From Micromonospora sp. NBC_00389 (GTDB lineage: Bacteria > Actinomycetota > Actinomycetes > Mycobacteriales > Micromonosporaceae): 64,000 nt of DNA. Shown piece by piece: positions 15,480-24,300 of this stretch; within the stretch, counting starts at the first letter, position 1, and the number at the start of each line of letters is the position of its first letter. Below the pieces are notes generated by a model, which saw only the letters and a list, made by a program, of their open reading frames with translations, did not search any database and had not been told where the DNA came from. A program made the translations under genes and the position numbers. Where the stretch lies: contig NZ_CP107947.1 of assembly GCF_036059255.1 (NCBI RefSeq), positions 3,658,001 to 3,722,000 of the forward strand, written 5' to 3'.

Positions 15480-16736
15480 TCAGGATACGGAGATCGTCCC
15501 GTTGCTGGCGCGAACGCAGGCCACCGACCGCGCGCTGGTGGCGGCCGCGCCGGCCAGGCACTGGCCGAGCACCTGGTGCCCGGTGGCGTTCGGGTGCCAC
15601 GACTCCTGGCAGGTCTGGAAGTAACTGACGCAGGTGTTGGCGATCCGCTGAATGTCGATCTTGTCCTTGCCGGAGAGGCTGGTGACGAAGGTGCCGCTCG
15701 CGCCGTCCTGCAGCCGGATCGGGGTGGCCAGCGCGCCGGTCGGGCTGGCCGCCGACTCGCAGAGCCGGGCGCCGTCGAAGGCCCGCTGTACGTTGAGGTA
15801 GACCAGGTCCGCACCGGGGAACTCGGCAGCGAGGGTGTCCCGGGTGGACTTCACCAGGGTGCCCAGGCCCTGCGAGAAGCGGTGACCGGGCGCGAGGCTG
15901 GCCCGGTGGATCGGGCAGCCGCCCGCGTACCGCTCGGCACCCAGGTCGCGGAACTTGTCCCGGGTGTCGTCCCGGCTGTCCTGGGTGTGGAACGTCGGCT
16001 CGAGATCCAGCGGCAGCGGGTTGGTGTAGTCCTGGAACACGACCCGGTGCTGCCCATCCGCGTCCACCTGGTCCAGGGTGGTCAGCAGTTGGCGCACCGC
16101 AGCAGTGGTCTCGGCGGTGGCGGCATTGAACTGCGCGGCGGTGGCCAGATCGGCGTCGGTGCACGGCTTCTGCTCCACCGGGCCACCCAGGTAGGCCCAG
16201 AACTCCCACCAGCCCGTCCACGCGTCGGCGATGAACCGGTTGGCGCACTTCTCCGCGACGCTGCCGAAGGTGAACGAGCTGTTGTTCGAACCCAGGCCGA
16301 GCAGCACCAGGTCGATGTCCTGGGTCTGCGCGACGGTCCGGAGTTGGGCGATCTGCGCGGCCACCGTGCGGCCGTTGGTCCGGGCGTTCGAGGCGTTGGC
16401 GATGTCGTGTGGCTGGCCGCCGGAGCAGGCCAGGTTGAACCGATTCTGGATGCCCGGCAGGTTGGCCTGGTTCAGCGAGGCGTTCGCGGAGCGGTGGCAG
16501 AAGAACGCGTTGTTGTTCGGCGCCGTCCAGCCGGGGAAGCCCTGGGCGACCCCGTTGACGTCGACCACCGGGGTGTACGCCCCAGCGCCCTCGCCGCTGA
16601 TGAAGCTGTCGCCGACCGCCACCGCAGCGGTGGGCAGCGCGGCGGATGCGGGAGCGGGAAGCGCGATGGCGGTCGACAGCGCGGCCATGGCGATCGTGAG
16701 TGCCGCGGCGAACGCGGTACGCCGGAACCTGAGCAT
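15480..16736 (-). CDS. Secreted SGNH/GDSL-family hydrolase
   Basis: 418 residues from ATG 16736; an ATG six codons upstream is possible. A Sec signal peptide (RRTAFAAALTIAMAALSTAIA, cleavage near APASA) is followed by block I VGDSFISGEGAG (Ser44) and later LGLGSNNSSF; block V is SWHPN (His381). Multiple Cys suggest disulfides outside the cell. The family comprises esterases and lipases acting on lipid or carbohydrate esters. Its own terminator hairpin follows. Divergent from the uridine-kinase-like gene. Confidence 0.88.
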   Translation of the reverse strand: MLRFRRTAFAAALTIAMAALSTAIALPAPASAALPTAAVAVGDSFISGEGAGAYTPVVDVNGVAQGFPGWTAPNNNAFFCHRSANASLNQANLPGIQNRFNLACSGGQPHDIANASNARTNGRTVAAQIAQLRTVAQTQDIDLVLLGLGSNNSSFTFGSVAEKCANRFIADAWTGWWEFWAYLGGPVEQKPCTDADLATAAQFNAATAETTAAVRQLLTTLDQVDADGQHRVVFQDYTNPLPLDLEPTFHTQDSRDDTRDKFRDLGAERYAGGCPIHRASLAPGHRFSQGLGTLVKSTRDTLAAEFPGADLVYLNVQRAFDGARLCESAASPTGALATPIRLQDGASGTFVTSLSGKDKIDIQRIANTCVSYFQTCQESWHPNATGHQVLGQCLAGAAATSARSVACVRASNGTISVS

Positions 16737-16791
16737 TGGCTCACATCCATCCATCGAAAGATGAAAGATTCTCTGAGGGCGCGATCAGATC

Positions 16792-16810
16792 ACCCCCGTG
16801 CGACGGGGGT
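16792..16810. promoter_or_regulatory. Palindrome in divergent promoter region
   Basis: ACCCCCGT-GCG-ACGGGGGT (8-bp arms) lies between the divergent SGNH hydrolase and uridine-kinase-like starts, 25 nt before the latter. Could be an operator or short hairpin; no regulator is identified. Confidence 0.3.
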
Positions 16811-16835
16811 CAATGGCCCGTAACAGAATCGTTCG

Positions 16836-17564
16836 ATGAAAGACACGCCCGCCCCGGTGCGCCATTCGGTCTCCACCTGGCAGCAGCCCCTGCCTCCGCC
16901 CGCGTCGGCCACCCGGACCGCGCTGGTCGACGATTTGACCAACCGGATCCTCGCCAGTGGACCCGCCCGCCTCCGAGTCGGCGTCGACGGCCTGACCGCC
17001 GCCGGCAAGACCAGCCTCGGCCACGAACTGGCCCAGCGCGTCGCCGCCGCTGGTCGGCCGGTGCTGCGCGCCAGCCTGGACGACTTCAAACGCCCCTGGT
17101 CGGAGCGGCACCAGTACGACCGGACCTCCGGGCCCGGCTACTACCGCAACGCCTTCGACCTGCCGGCGATCCGCACCCTGCTGCTGGAACCGGCCGGGCC
17201 GGCCGGATCCGGGGCCTGCGTGCTCTGCCTGCGCGACCCGCTCACCCAGCGCGCGCACACCGACATCGTCACCCCCGCCTCGCCGGACGCGGTGCTCATC
17301 GTGGACGGTGTGTTCGCGTTCCGCCCCGAGCTGGACGACCTCTGGGACTACCGGATCTGGGTGGAGGTCGCGGCCGAGCTGTCGGTGCGGCGCGGGGTGG
17401 CCCGCGACGGCGACCGAGAAGGCGTCGCGGCGGCCGAAGCACTGCACCGGGACCGCTACCTCGCCGCCCAGCGCGTCTACCTGGCCGAGGCGGACCCGCT
17501 GTCCCGGGTGGACGCGATTGTCGACAACACCGACTTCGCCCGGCCCCGACTGCTCCCGCGCTGA
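16836..17564 (+). CDS. Uridine-kinase-like P-loop kinase
   Basis: 242 residues. Walker A GVDGLTAAGKTSL at residues 49-61, a substrate-type segment LDDFKRPWSERHQYDRTSGPG, and VLIVDGVFAFRPEL as Walker-B-like strand. These resemble actinobacterial uridine kinase-like proteins in the phosphoribulokinase/uridine kinase family, which phosphorylate nucleosides or small alcohols with ATP or GTP. The phosphoryl acceptor is not determined. Tail-to-tail with the permease-like gene at 17566 (stops almost adjacent). Confidence 0.82.
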   Translation: MKDTPAPVRHSVSTWQQPLPPPASATRTALVDDLTNRILASGPARLRVGVDGLTAAGKTSLGHELAQRVAAAGRPVLRASLDDFKRPWSERHQYDRTSGPGYYRNAFDLPAIRTLLLEPAGPAGSGACVLCLRDPLTQRAHTDIVTPASPDAVLIVDGVFAFRPELDDLWDYRIWVEVAAELSVRRGVARDGDREGVAAAEALHRDRYLAAQRVYLAEADPLSRVDAIVDNTDFARPRLLPR

Positions 17565-17565
17565 C

Positions 17566-18261
17566 CTACCGGGCGGGCTGCTGGCGCCGCTTCAGCAGCG
17601 CCGCGCCGGCGGCGTTCAGACCGACACCCCAGATCAGCAGGACGCAGAGCCACTGCACCCACCGCAGCACGCTCATGTCCCCGGAGAGCAGGTTGCGCAC
17701 GCTGCCGAACGGGGTGAGCCACGCCTGCGCGGGACGGAGGGCGTCGACAGCGCCCAGCAGTGCGAACAGGCCCAGTGGCAGGACGATCGTGGCGAGGAAC
17801 GCGACCACCGGTGAGCGCAGCAGCAGGCCCAGCCCGGTGCCCACCAGCCCGGCGACGATCTGCACCAGCACGCTGCCCACCGCGATCGTCCCGGAATGCC
17901 GCCACGGCTCGTCGGCGATGTCGGCCGGGGTGAGCGCGAGCGTCGCGGCACAGATCAGCACCCCGACGACGCCGATGACGGCGGCCGGGAGCCCCACCGC
18001 CAGCACGGTGGGGATGACCCGGGCGGCGTCGGGTGCCCGTCGCAGGTCGCGCACCAGCAGGATGCCGAAGAGGGGCGTCAGGACCGACATCAGGCTCTGG
18101 ACCGTGCCCGAGAGCTCGGCGAACGTCCGGTCGGCCGGGGCCGCCGCCGCGGTCAGCGCCACGGCGGCGAGCAGCCCCGCCAGCAGGGTGCCCGCGAGCA
18201 GCCACCGCCGGGCCCGCGTACCGATGGCCCGCCGGAGCGCACCGCGAATCGTCCCGTCCAT
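17566..18261 (-). CDS. ABC-2-type permease-like membrane protein (no ATPase next to it)
   Basis: 231 residues from ATG 18261 behind a perfect AGGAGG. About six hydrophobic segments, including FAELSGTVQSLMSVLTPLFGI and IAVGSVLVQIVAGLVGTGLGL, resemble ABC-2 transporter permeases. No ATP-binding gene is adjacent. The nearest same-strand gene is the methyltransferase 47 nt upstream, likely in the same transcript. It may pair with an ATPase elsewhere or be a stand-alone membrane protein. Confidence 0.68.
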   Translation of the reverse strand: MDGTIRGALRRAIGTRARRWLLAGTLLAGLLAAVALTAAAAPADRTFAELSGTVQSLMSVLTPLFGILLVRDLRRAPDAARVIPTVLAVGLPAAVIGVVGVLICAATLALTPADIADEPWRHSGTIAVGSVLVQIVAGLVGTGLGLLLRSPVVAFLATIVLPLGLFALLGAVDALRPAQAWLTPFGSVRNLLSGDMSVLRWVQWLCVLLIWGVGLNAAGAALLKRRQQPAR

Positions 18262-18308
18262 CTCGATGGCCTCCTGACGATCGGTCGTACCCGGCTCTGT
18301 CGGCGCGG

Positions 18309-18974
18309 TCACCGGATCGGCCCGCGACGGAACTCGGCGCGCCAGCGGCGTACCCCGCTCTGGTCCTGGATCTCTTCCACCCGCACCGGCGCGAGCCCGA
18401 CGCCCGCGAACGTGTCGATCTCGGCACGGGTCAACGGCCACGGCGGCCCGGCCGGCGTGGGTTCGTCGTCGGCCCGGCCGGCGGCGATGACCAGCAGCGT
18501 GCCGCCCGGCGCGACCAACTCGCCCACCGCGCCGACCGCGCCGGCCCGGATCTGCGCCGGCAGCGCCTGCACGGTCATGCTCTCCACCACCAGGTCGAAC
18601 GACCGTCGCCAGGCCGGTGGCGGGTCCAGCAGGTCGGCGGGACGGTAGTCGACCGCCGAGGCGGGGTGCCGTCCACGGGCGCCGGCCACCGCGGTGGGGG
18701 AGATGTCGAAGGCCACCGTGTCGAAGCCCAAACCGGCGACGTGCTCGGCGTCGCGGCCGTAGCCGCAGCCGACCACGACCGCCCGACGGCCGGTGCCGGT
18801 CAGACCCCGCTCGACGGTCCACTCGGTGAGCAGGCTGTGCGGGGCGTCCCGGTCCCACGGGACGACCGCCTCGCCGCGCTCGGCCTCGGTGTAGAGCCGC
18901 TCGAACCAGCCGGTCGGATCACCCGCCGCCAGCGACTCGGCCGCCAGCCGGTCTGCCGACTCGTCCTCGTCCAT
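18309..18974 (-). CDS. Class I SAM-dependent methyltransferase (TPMT-like)
   Basis: 221 residues. Motif I VVVGCGYGRDAEHVA, motif II-like DTVAFDISPTAVAGARGRHP and FDLVVESMTVQALP give a Rossmann SAM site; the N-terminal WFERLYTEAERGEAVVPWD matches the thiopurine methyltransferase-like subgroup. It would methylate a small molecule in the cytoplasm. Upstream of and probably co-transcribed with the ABC-2-like gene. Confidence 0.85.
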   Translation of the reverse strand: MDEDESADRLAAESLAAGDPTGWFERLYTEAERGEAVVPWDRDAPHSLLTEWTVERGLTGTGRRAVVVGCGYGRDAEHVAGLGFDTVAFDISPTAVAGARGRHPASAVDYRPADLLDPPPAWRRSFDLVVESMTVQALPAQIRAGAVGAVGELVAPGGTLLVIAAGRADDEPTPAGPPWPLTRAEIDTFAGVGLAPVRVEEIQDQSGVRRWRAEFRRGPIR

Positions 18975-19252
18975 GTCGCCCCCCGCCCCGCGCCGGCGCT
19001 CCGACCGGCCGCGATCGCCGGTCAGAGTACCGGCCGGACGGCCCCTCCGTGGCCCCGTGAACGCCGCCGCCGGGCTGGTCCGGGCGCTGAAGGGCTGTTC
19101 CGTGGCTCACTTCCGGTGGGTCGACACCCGGCGGGTCGCAGAGGTCCTCCGGGAGTTGTCCTAGCCTCGGGCTAGGCTCGCTGCGGCGCGCCACGCCGGC
19201 TGATGTCGCCGGTGAACGGCAGCACACCGCCGAGACCGGGGAGTACGACCAG
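18975..19252. other. 278-nt gap upstream of the topoisomerase operon, with a small palindrome
   Basis: No convincing gene. CCTAGCC-TCG-GGCTAGG (19160-19176) is a 7-bp-arm palindrome ~75 nt before the parE-like start and could be an operator or part of its promoter (TAGGCT resembles a -10 element). A 63-codon plus-strand frame (18973-19164) is not credible. Confidence 0.4.
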
Positions 19253-21310
19253 TTGACCGCAGAGCCTGACACCCTGTACGGGGCCGACGACCTCACTCAC
19301 CTTGAGGGGCTGGACGCTGTCCGCAAGCGGCCCGGCATGTACATCGGTTCCACCGACAGCCGTGGCGTGGGTCACCTCGTCAACGAGATCCTCGACAACT
19401 CCACCGACGAGGGTGTCGCCGGTCACGCCGCCAACGTCGAGGTGATCCTGCACGCCGACGGCTCGGTGCAGGTCGACGACGACGGCCGGGGCATTCCGAC
19501 CGACGTGCACGCCAAGTCCGGCATCTCCGGCGTCGAGCTGGTGCTCACCCGGCTGCACGCGGGCGGCAAGTTCGGCGGCTCCGGCTACAAGACCTCCGGC
19601 GGCCTGCACGGCGTCGGCGCCTCCGCGGTCAACGCGCTGTCCCGCCGGTTCGACGTGACCGTCCGCCGCGCCGGCAAGATCCACTCGATGTCCTTCCGCC
19701 ACGGCGTGCCGGGGATCTTCGACGGCGACGGGCCGGACGCGCCGTTCACCGCCGGCCCCGGGCTCCAGGTGGTCGGGGCCATGAAGCGCAGGCAGTCCAC
19801 CGGCACCTCGATCCGCTGGTGGCACGACGCCCGCTACTTCGAGACCGGCGCGGCGCTCGACGTCGACGCGGTCCGGATGAAGCTGCGCAACACCGCCTTC
19901 CTGGTCCCCGGTGTGCTGTACGTGCTGCGCGACCTGACCGGCGAGGAGCCCGTCGAGGAGAAGTTCCACTACCCCAACGGGCTCAGCGACATGGTGGACT
20001 TCCTCGCCCCGGCCGGCGACCGGCCGGTCTCCGGCACGCTGCTGGTCACCGGCGAGGGGACGTACCGGGAGAATGCCGCCGACGCCAACGGCGTCATGCA
20101 GTCCAACGTGCAGCGCCGCGCCGAGGTCGAGGTGGCGTTCCGTTGGGGTACCGGCTACGAGCGCACCGTCGAGTGCTTCACCAACACCATCCGCAACGCG
20201 CACGGCGGCACCCACCGCAAGGGCTTCGAGCGGGCCCTGGTCCGCACCCTCGCCGACGCGGTGCGCAACACCCGCGGCCTGCTCAAGGCCAAGGAGGAGC
20301 CGCCCACCCTGGACGACGTCCTGGAGGGGATGACCGCGGTCGTGCACGTGCGGATCCCCGAGCCGCAGTTCACCTCGCAGACCAAGGACGAGCTCTCCAC
20401 CACCGGCATCACCAAGGTGATCCAGACCCAGGTCGACGCGCACATCAAGGCGTGGCTGGAGGACCGTCGCACCAAGGCCGAGGCGCGCACCGTTCTGCAG
20501 AAGATCGTCGACGCGGCACGGGTGCGGCTCACCCAGAAGCAGCAGAAGGACGCCGCCCGGCGCAAGACCGCCCTGGAGGGCGCGTCGATGCCGCCGAAGC
20601 TGGTCGACTGCCGCGCCACCGGCGTGGAACGGAGTGAGCTGTTCATCGTCGAGGGCGACAGCGCCCTCGGGACGAGCCGCATGGCCCGCTCCTCGGAGTA
20701 CCAGGCGTTGCTGCCGATCCGGGGCAAGATCCTCAACGTGCAGAAGGCCAACCTCCAGCAGGTTCTGGACAATGCCGAGTGCGCCGCGATCGTCCAGGTC
20801 CTCGGTGCCGGCTCGGGGCGTACGTTCGACCTCTCCGCGCTGCGCTACGGCCGGGTGATGATCATGGCCGACGCCGACGTGGACGGCGCGCACATCCGCA
20901 CGCTGCTCATCACCCTCTTCGCCCGGTACATGCGCCCGCTGATCGAGGCCGGCCGGCTCTACGCCGCGATGCCGCCCCTGCACAAGATCACGACCAAGGG
21001 GCGCAACCCGCAGACCGTCTACACCTACACCCAGGCCGAGATGGTGGCGACGGTCCGCAAGCTGGAGAAGGCCGGCAAGCAGATCGTCACCCCCATCCCA
21101 CGGTTCAAGGGCCTCGGTGAGATGGACGCCGACGAGCTGTGGGACACCACGATGAACCCGGCCACCCGCGCCGTCCGCCGGATCACCATCGAGGACGTCG
21201 ACGCCGCCGAACGCATCCTCGAACTGCTGATGGGCGAGAAGGTCGAGCCGCGCCGCAACTGGCTGATCGACTCCGCCGACCGGGTCGACCGGGAAGCGAT
21301 CGACGCATGA
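19253..21310 (+). CDS. parE: Type II DNA topoisomerase subunit B (topoisomerase IV-like)
   Basis: 685 residues from TTG 19253 behind GGGGAG. The N-terminal GHKL ATPase shows LEGLDAVRKRPGMYIGSTD, NEILDNSTDEG, DDGRGIP and GGLHGVGASAVNALS. The TOPRIM part has FIVEGDSALGTSRMARS and DADVDGAHIRTLLI, and the C-terminal MGEKVEPRRNWLI is typical. It pairs with the A subunit starting 32 nt downstream to cut, pass and reseal duplex DNA with ATP. It is probably the second (topoisomerase IV-like) enzyme that actinomycetes carry besides gyrase; distinguishing this from a gyrase needs a tree. Confidence 0.9.
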   Translation: MTAEPDTLYGADDLTHLEGLDAVRKRPGMYIGSTDSRGVGHLVNEILDNSTDEGVAGHAANVEVILHADGSVQVDDDGRGIPTDVHAKSGISGVELVLTRLHAGGKFGGSGYKTSGGLHGVGASAVNALSRRFDVTVRRAGKIHSMSFRHGVPGIFDGDGPDAPFTAGPGLQVVGAMKRRQSTGTSIRWWHDARYFETGAALDVDAVRMKLRNTAFLVPGVLYVLRDLTGEEPVEEKFHYPNGLSDMVDFLAPAGDRPVSGTLLVTGEGTYRENAADANGVMQSNVQRRAEVEVAFRWGTGYERTVECFTNTIRNAHGGTHRKGFERALVRTLADAVRNTRGLLKAKEEPPTLDDVLEGMTAVVHVRIPEPQFTSQTKDELSTTGITKVIQTQVDAHIKAWLEDRRTKAEARTVLQKIVDAARVRLTQKQQKDAARRKTALEGASMPPKLVDCRATGVERSELFIVEGDSALGTSRMARSSEYQALLPIRGKILNVQKANLQQVLDNAECAAIVQVLGAGSGRTFDLSALRYGRVMIMADADVDGAHIRTLLITLFARYMRPLIEAGRLYAAMPPLHKITTKGRNPQTVYTYTQAEMVATVRKLEKAGKQIVTPIPRFKGLGEMDADELWDTTMNPATRAVRRITIEDVDAAERILELLMGEKVEPRRNWLIDSADRVDREAIDA

Positions 21311-21342
21311 GCACCGGTCTCGTTCAAGGGGAAAGCTGAGTC

Positions 21343-24300
21343 ATGGCACGCCGCAAGGAAAACAAGGTCGACCTCTCCTCGTTCGACCAGGCCGGCGCGC
21401 GGGTCTTCGACAACCCGCTGGTCACCGAGGTCTCCGACTCCTACCTGGAGTACGCGTTCTCGGTCATCCACTCCCGCGCCCTGCCCGACGCCCGCGACGG
21501 CCTCAAGCCCGTACACCGGCGCATCCTCTGGTCGATGTACGAGCAGGGCTACCGGCCCGACCGTGGCCACGTGAAGTCCGCCCGCATCGTCGGCGACTGC
21601 TTCGTCGCCGGCACTCTCGTCTCGACACCCGATGGTCTGCGCGCCATTGAGGAAATTGAGATTGGTGACCGCGTCCTGGACGGCGACGGCGCCCCGGTGC
21701 CGGTGACTGCCGTGTATCGGAACCCGACGTCGGACCTCGTGCGCGTCACCTGGAGCAATGGGCACACGATGCTCGTCACCCCGGGCCAGCGGTTCCGCGT
21801 GGTCGCCGATGATCTCTCGGTCCGCTGGGTGGAGGCTCGGGATCTCCCGGGGCAACTGACATTGGCGTACGGGAGTCGCCGCAGTGCGGTGTCGACGCCC
21901 GCTGGCGACGACTACGACTATGTGCGCGGGCTGTTGGTGGCCGAGGGCTTCCCTGCGCACCGGTCTCGCGAAGCGGACGGTCGGGTCCGGATCCACATGT
22001 GTGACGTCGAGCCGCTGGATGTCGCCCACGGCTGGGCCATCGCCAGTGGATTGAACGTCTCCCGGGGTAAACGTGAGGCCCGGAACCCCCTCCATCGCGA
22101 CCAGCACATCTTGACCTTCAGCCGGCACGAGGGGCTGCTGGAGGCCGCACAGCCGCTCAGCCGCGACAAGCACGTGCCCGGCGACATCATTGGGGACCGG
22201 TCGGCGTGGGCGCCGTTCCTCGCCGGCTTCTTCGACGGAGACGGCTACATCCGTAAACGCTTCAGGGAGATTGTCTTCGTCAGCACCAGCGAGGTGCTGG
22301 TGCGGCAGATCTACGCCATGCTTGCCGACCTGGGGCTGCACGGGCACCACTGGACCAGCGGTCGTCGCTCCGGGAATCGTCCGCTTCTCGGTCTATCGGT
22401 CACGGGCCGAGACGCCTCGGATCTCGCCCGGCTGCTGCTGCCCTGGGTGCGGATCGGTTACAAACACGACGGCTTGCAACGGGTCGCCGAGACTGACTAC
22501 CAGTACAGCGGCAAGCAGGGCAACGACCGGTTGCCGTGCGGCCCGGTCATGGCGGAATTCACGGCGGCGCATCAGGGCGGCGGTTGGTTCCGAGATGCGG
22601 ATGGACGGGCGTTCCGCGACTCGCTCTCGGCGGGCGACGGGCCGAAGGTGCGTTACGGCAAGGACCGCAATGGTGTCCCCCTCGCAGACCGGTCGTTCCA
22701 ACTGGAGCGCGCGGTACGAGACGGTTGGATCCGCAAGCTTCACCGCCTCGGCTCACCACTCGCTCCTCGGCTGGACGCGTTGGTCGGTGGTTCTTTCCTC
22801 CGGGTCACGTCGGTGGAGCCGGTGTCACCTGATGTCACGTACGACATTCAGGTCGGCAGCGACGAGCACGCCTTCGTCGCCGAGGGCTTTGTCGTTCACA
22901 ACTGCATGGGTAAGTACCACCCGCACGGCGACACGGCGATCTACGACGCGATGGTCCGCCTCGCGCAGGACTTCTCGCTCAACGTGCCGCTGATCGACGG
23001 CCACGGCAACTTCGGTTCCCCGGACGACGGTCCGGCCGCCGCCCGCTACACCGAGGCGCGGATGTCCCGCGAGGCGATGCTGCTCGTCGGTGAGCTGGGC
23101 GAGGACACCGTCGACGTCGAGCCCAACTACGACGGGTCGCTGACCCAGCCGACCGTGCTGCCTGCGGCCTTCCCCAACCTGCTGGTCAACGGTGCGTCCG
23201 GGATCGCGGTCGGGATGGCCACCAACATGATCCCGCACAACCTCGCCGAGGTGGTCTCCGCTGCCCGTTGGTTGATCAACCACCCGGACGCCACGCTGGA
23301 CCGGCTCATGGAGTTCGTCCCGGGCCCGGACCTGCCCACCGGTGGAGTGCTGCTCGGCCTCGACGAGGTGCGCCGGGCGTACGAGACCGGGCGCGGCGTG
23401 GTGCGGATGCGCGGCAAGGTCGAGATCGGCCCGATCGAGGGCAGCCGGGGCCGCCAGGCGATCACGGTGGTCGAGCTGCCGTACGGCGTCGGCGCGGAGA
23501 AGGTCATCGCGGCGATCACCAACGAGGTCACCAAGACCAAGCGGCTGACCGGTATTGCCGACGTCAAGGACCTCACCGACCGCGAGAGCGGCACTCGGCT
23601 GGTAGTCGAGTGCAAGGTCGGGGTCAACCCGCAGGCCCTGCTCGCCGACCTCTACCGGTTGACCCCGCTGGAGCAGTCCTTCGGCGTCAACAACCTGGTG
23701 CTGGTTGACGGGCAACCGCGCACCCTCGGGCTGAAGGCGCTGCTGGAGGTCTTCCTGGCCCACCGGTACGAGGTGGTCACCCGGCGCAGCTCGTACCGCC
23801 GCCGCAAGCGCCAGGAGCGGCTGCACCTGGTCGACGGCCTGCTGATCGCACTGCTGGACATCGATCGGGTGGTCCGGCTGATCCGGGGCAGCGACGACGC
23901 GCAGGCCGCCAAGGACGGGCTGATGAGCCAGTTCGGCCTCTCCGACATCCAGGCCACCTACATCCTGGACACCCCGCTGCGCCGCTTGACCAAGTACGAC
24001 CGGATCGAGCTCGAGGCCGAGCAGGAGCGGCTGCGCACCGAGATCGCCGAGCTGTCCACGATCCTCGACGACGACAAGGTGCTCAAGAAGCTGGTTTCCG
24101 ACGAGCTGGCGGCCGTGGTCAAGCAGTTCGGCAGCGAACGGCGCACCACGCTGGTCGACGGCGACCTCAAGGAGGTGCTGGCCGCGTCCGCGCCGGCTGG
24201 TCCGCTGGAGGTCGCCGACGACCCGTGCCAGGTGATCCTCTCCGCGACGGGGCTGGTCGCCCGCACCGCGGCCGAGTCGGAGGAGAGCGCCGAGGGGCGC

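Noticed and set aside
18973..19164. 63-codon plus-strand ORF upstream of the topoisomerase operon
   Set aside because: Weak ribosome site, Arg/Pro-rich composition and overlap with the methyltransferase start.
19172..20983. 603-codon antisense ORF opposite the topoisomerase B gene
   Set aside because: Shadow of the coding strand in high-GC DNA; the opposite strand shows GHKL and TOPRIM motifs.
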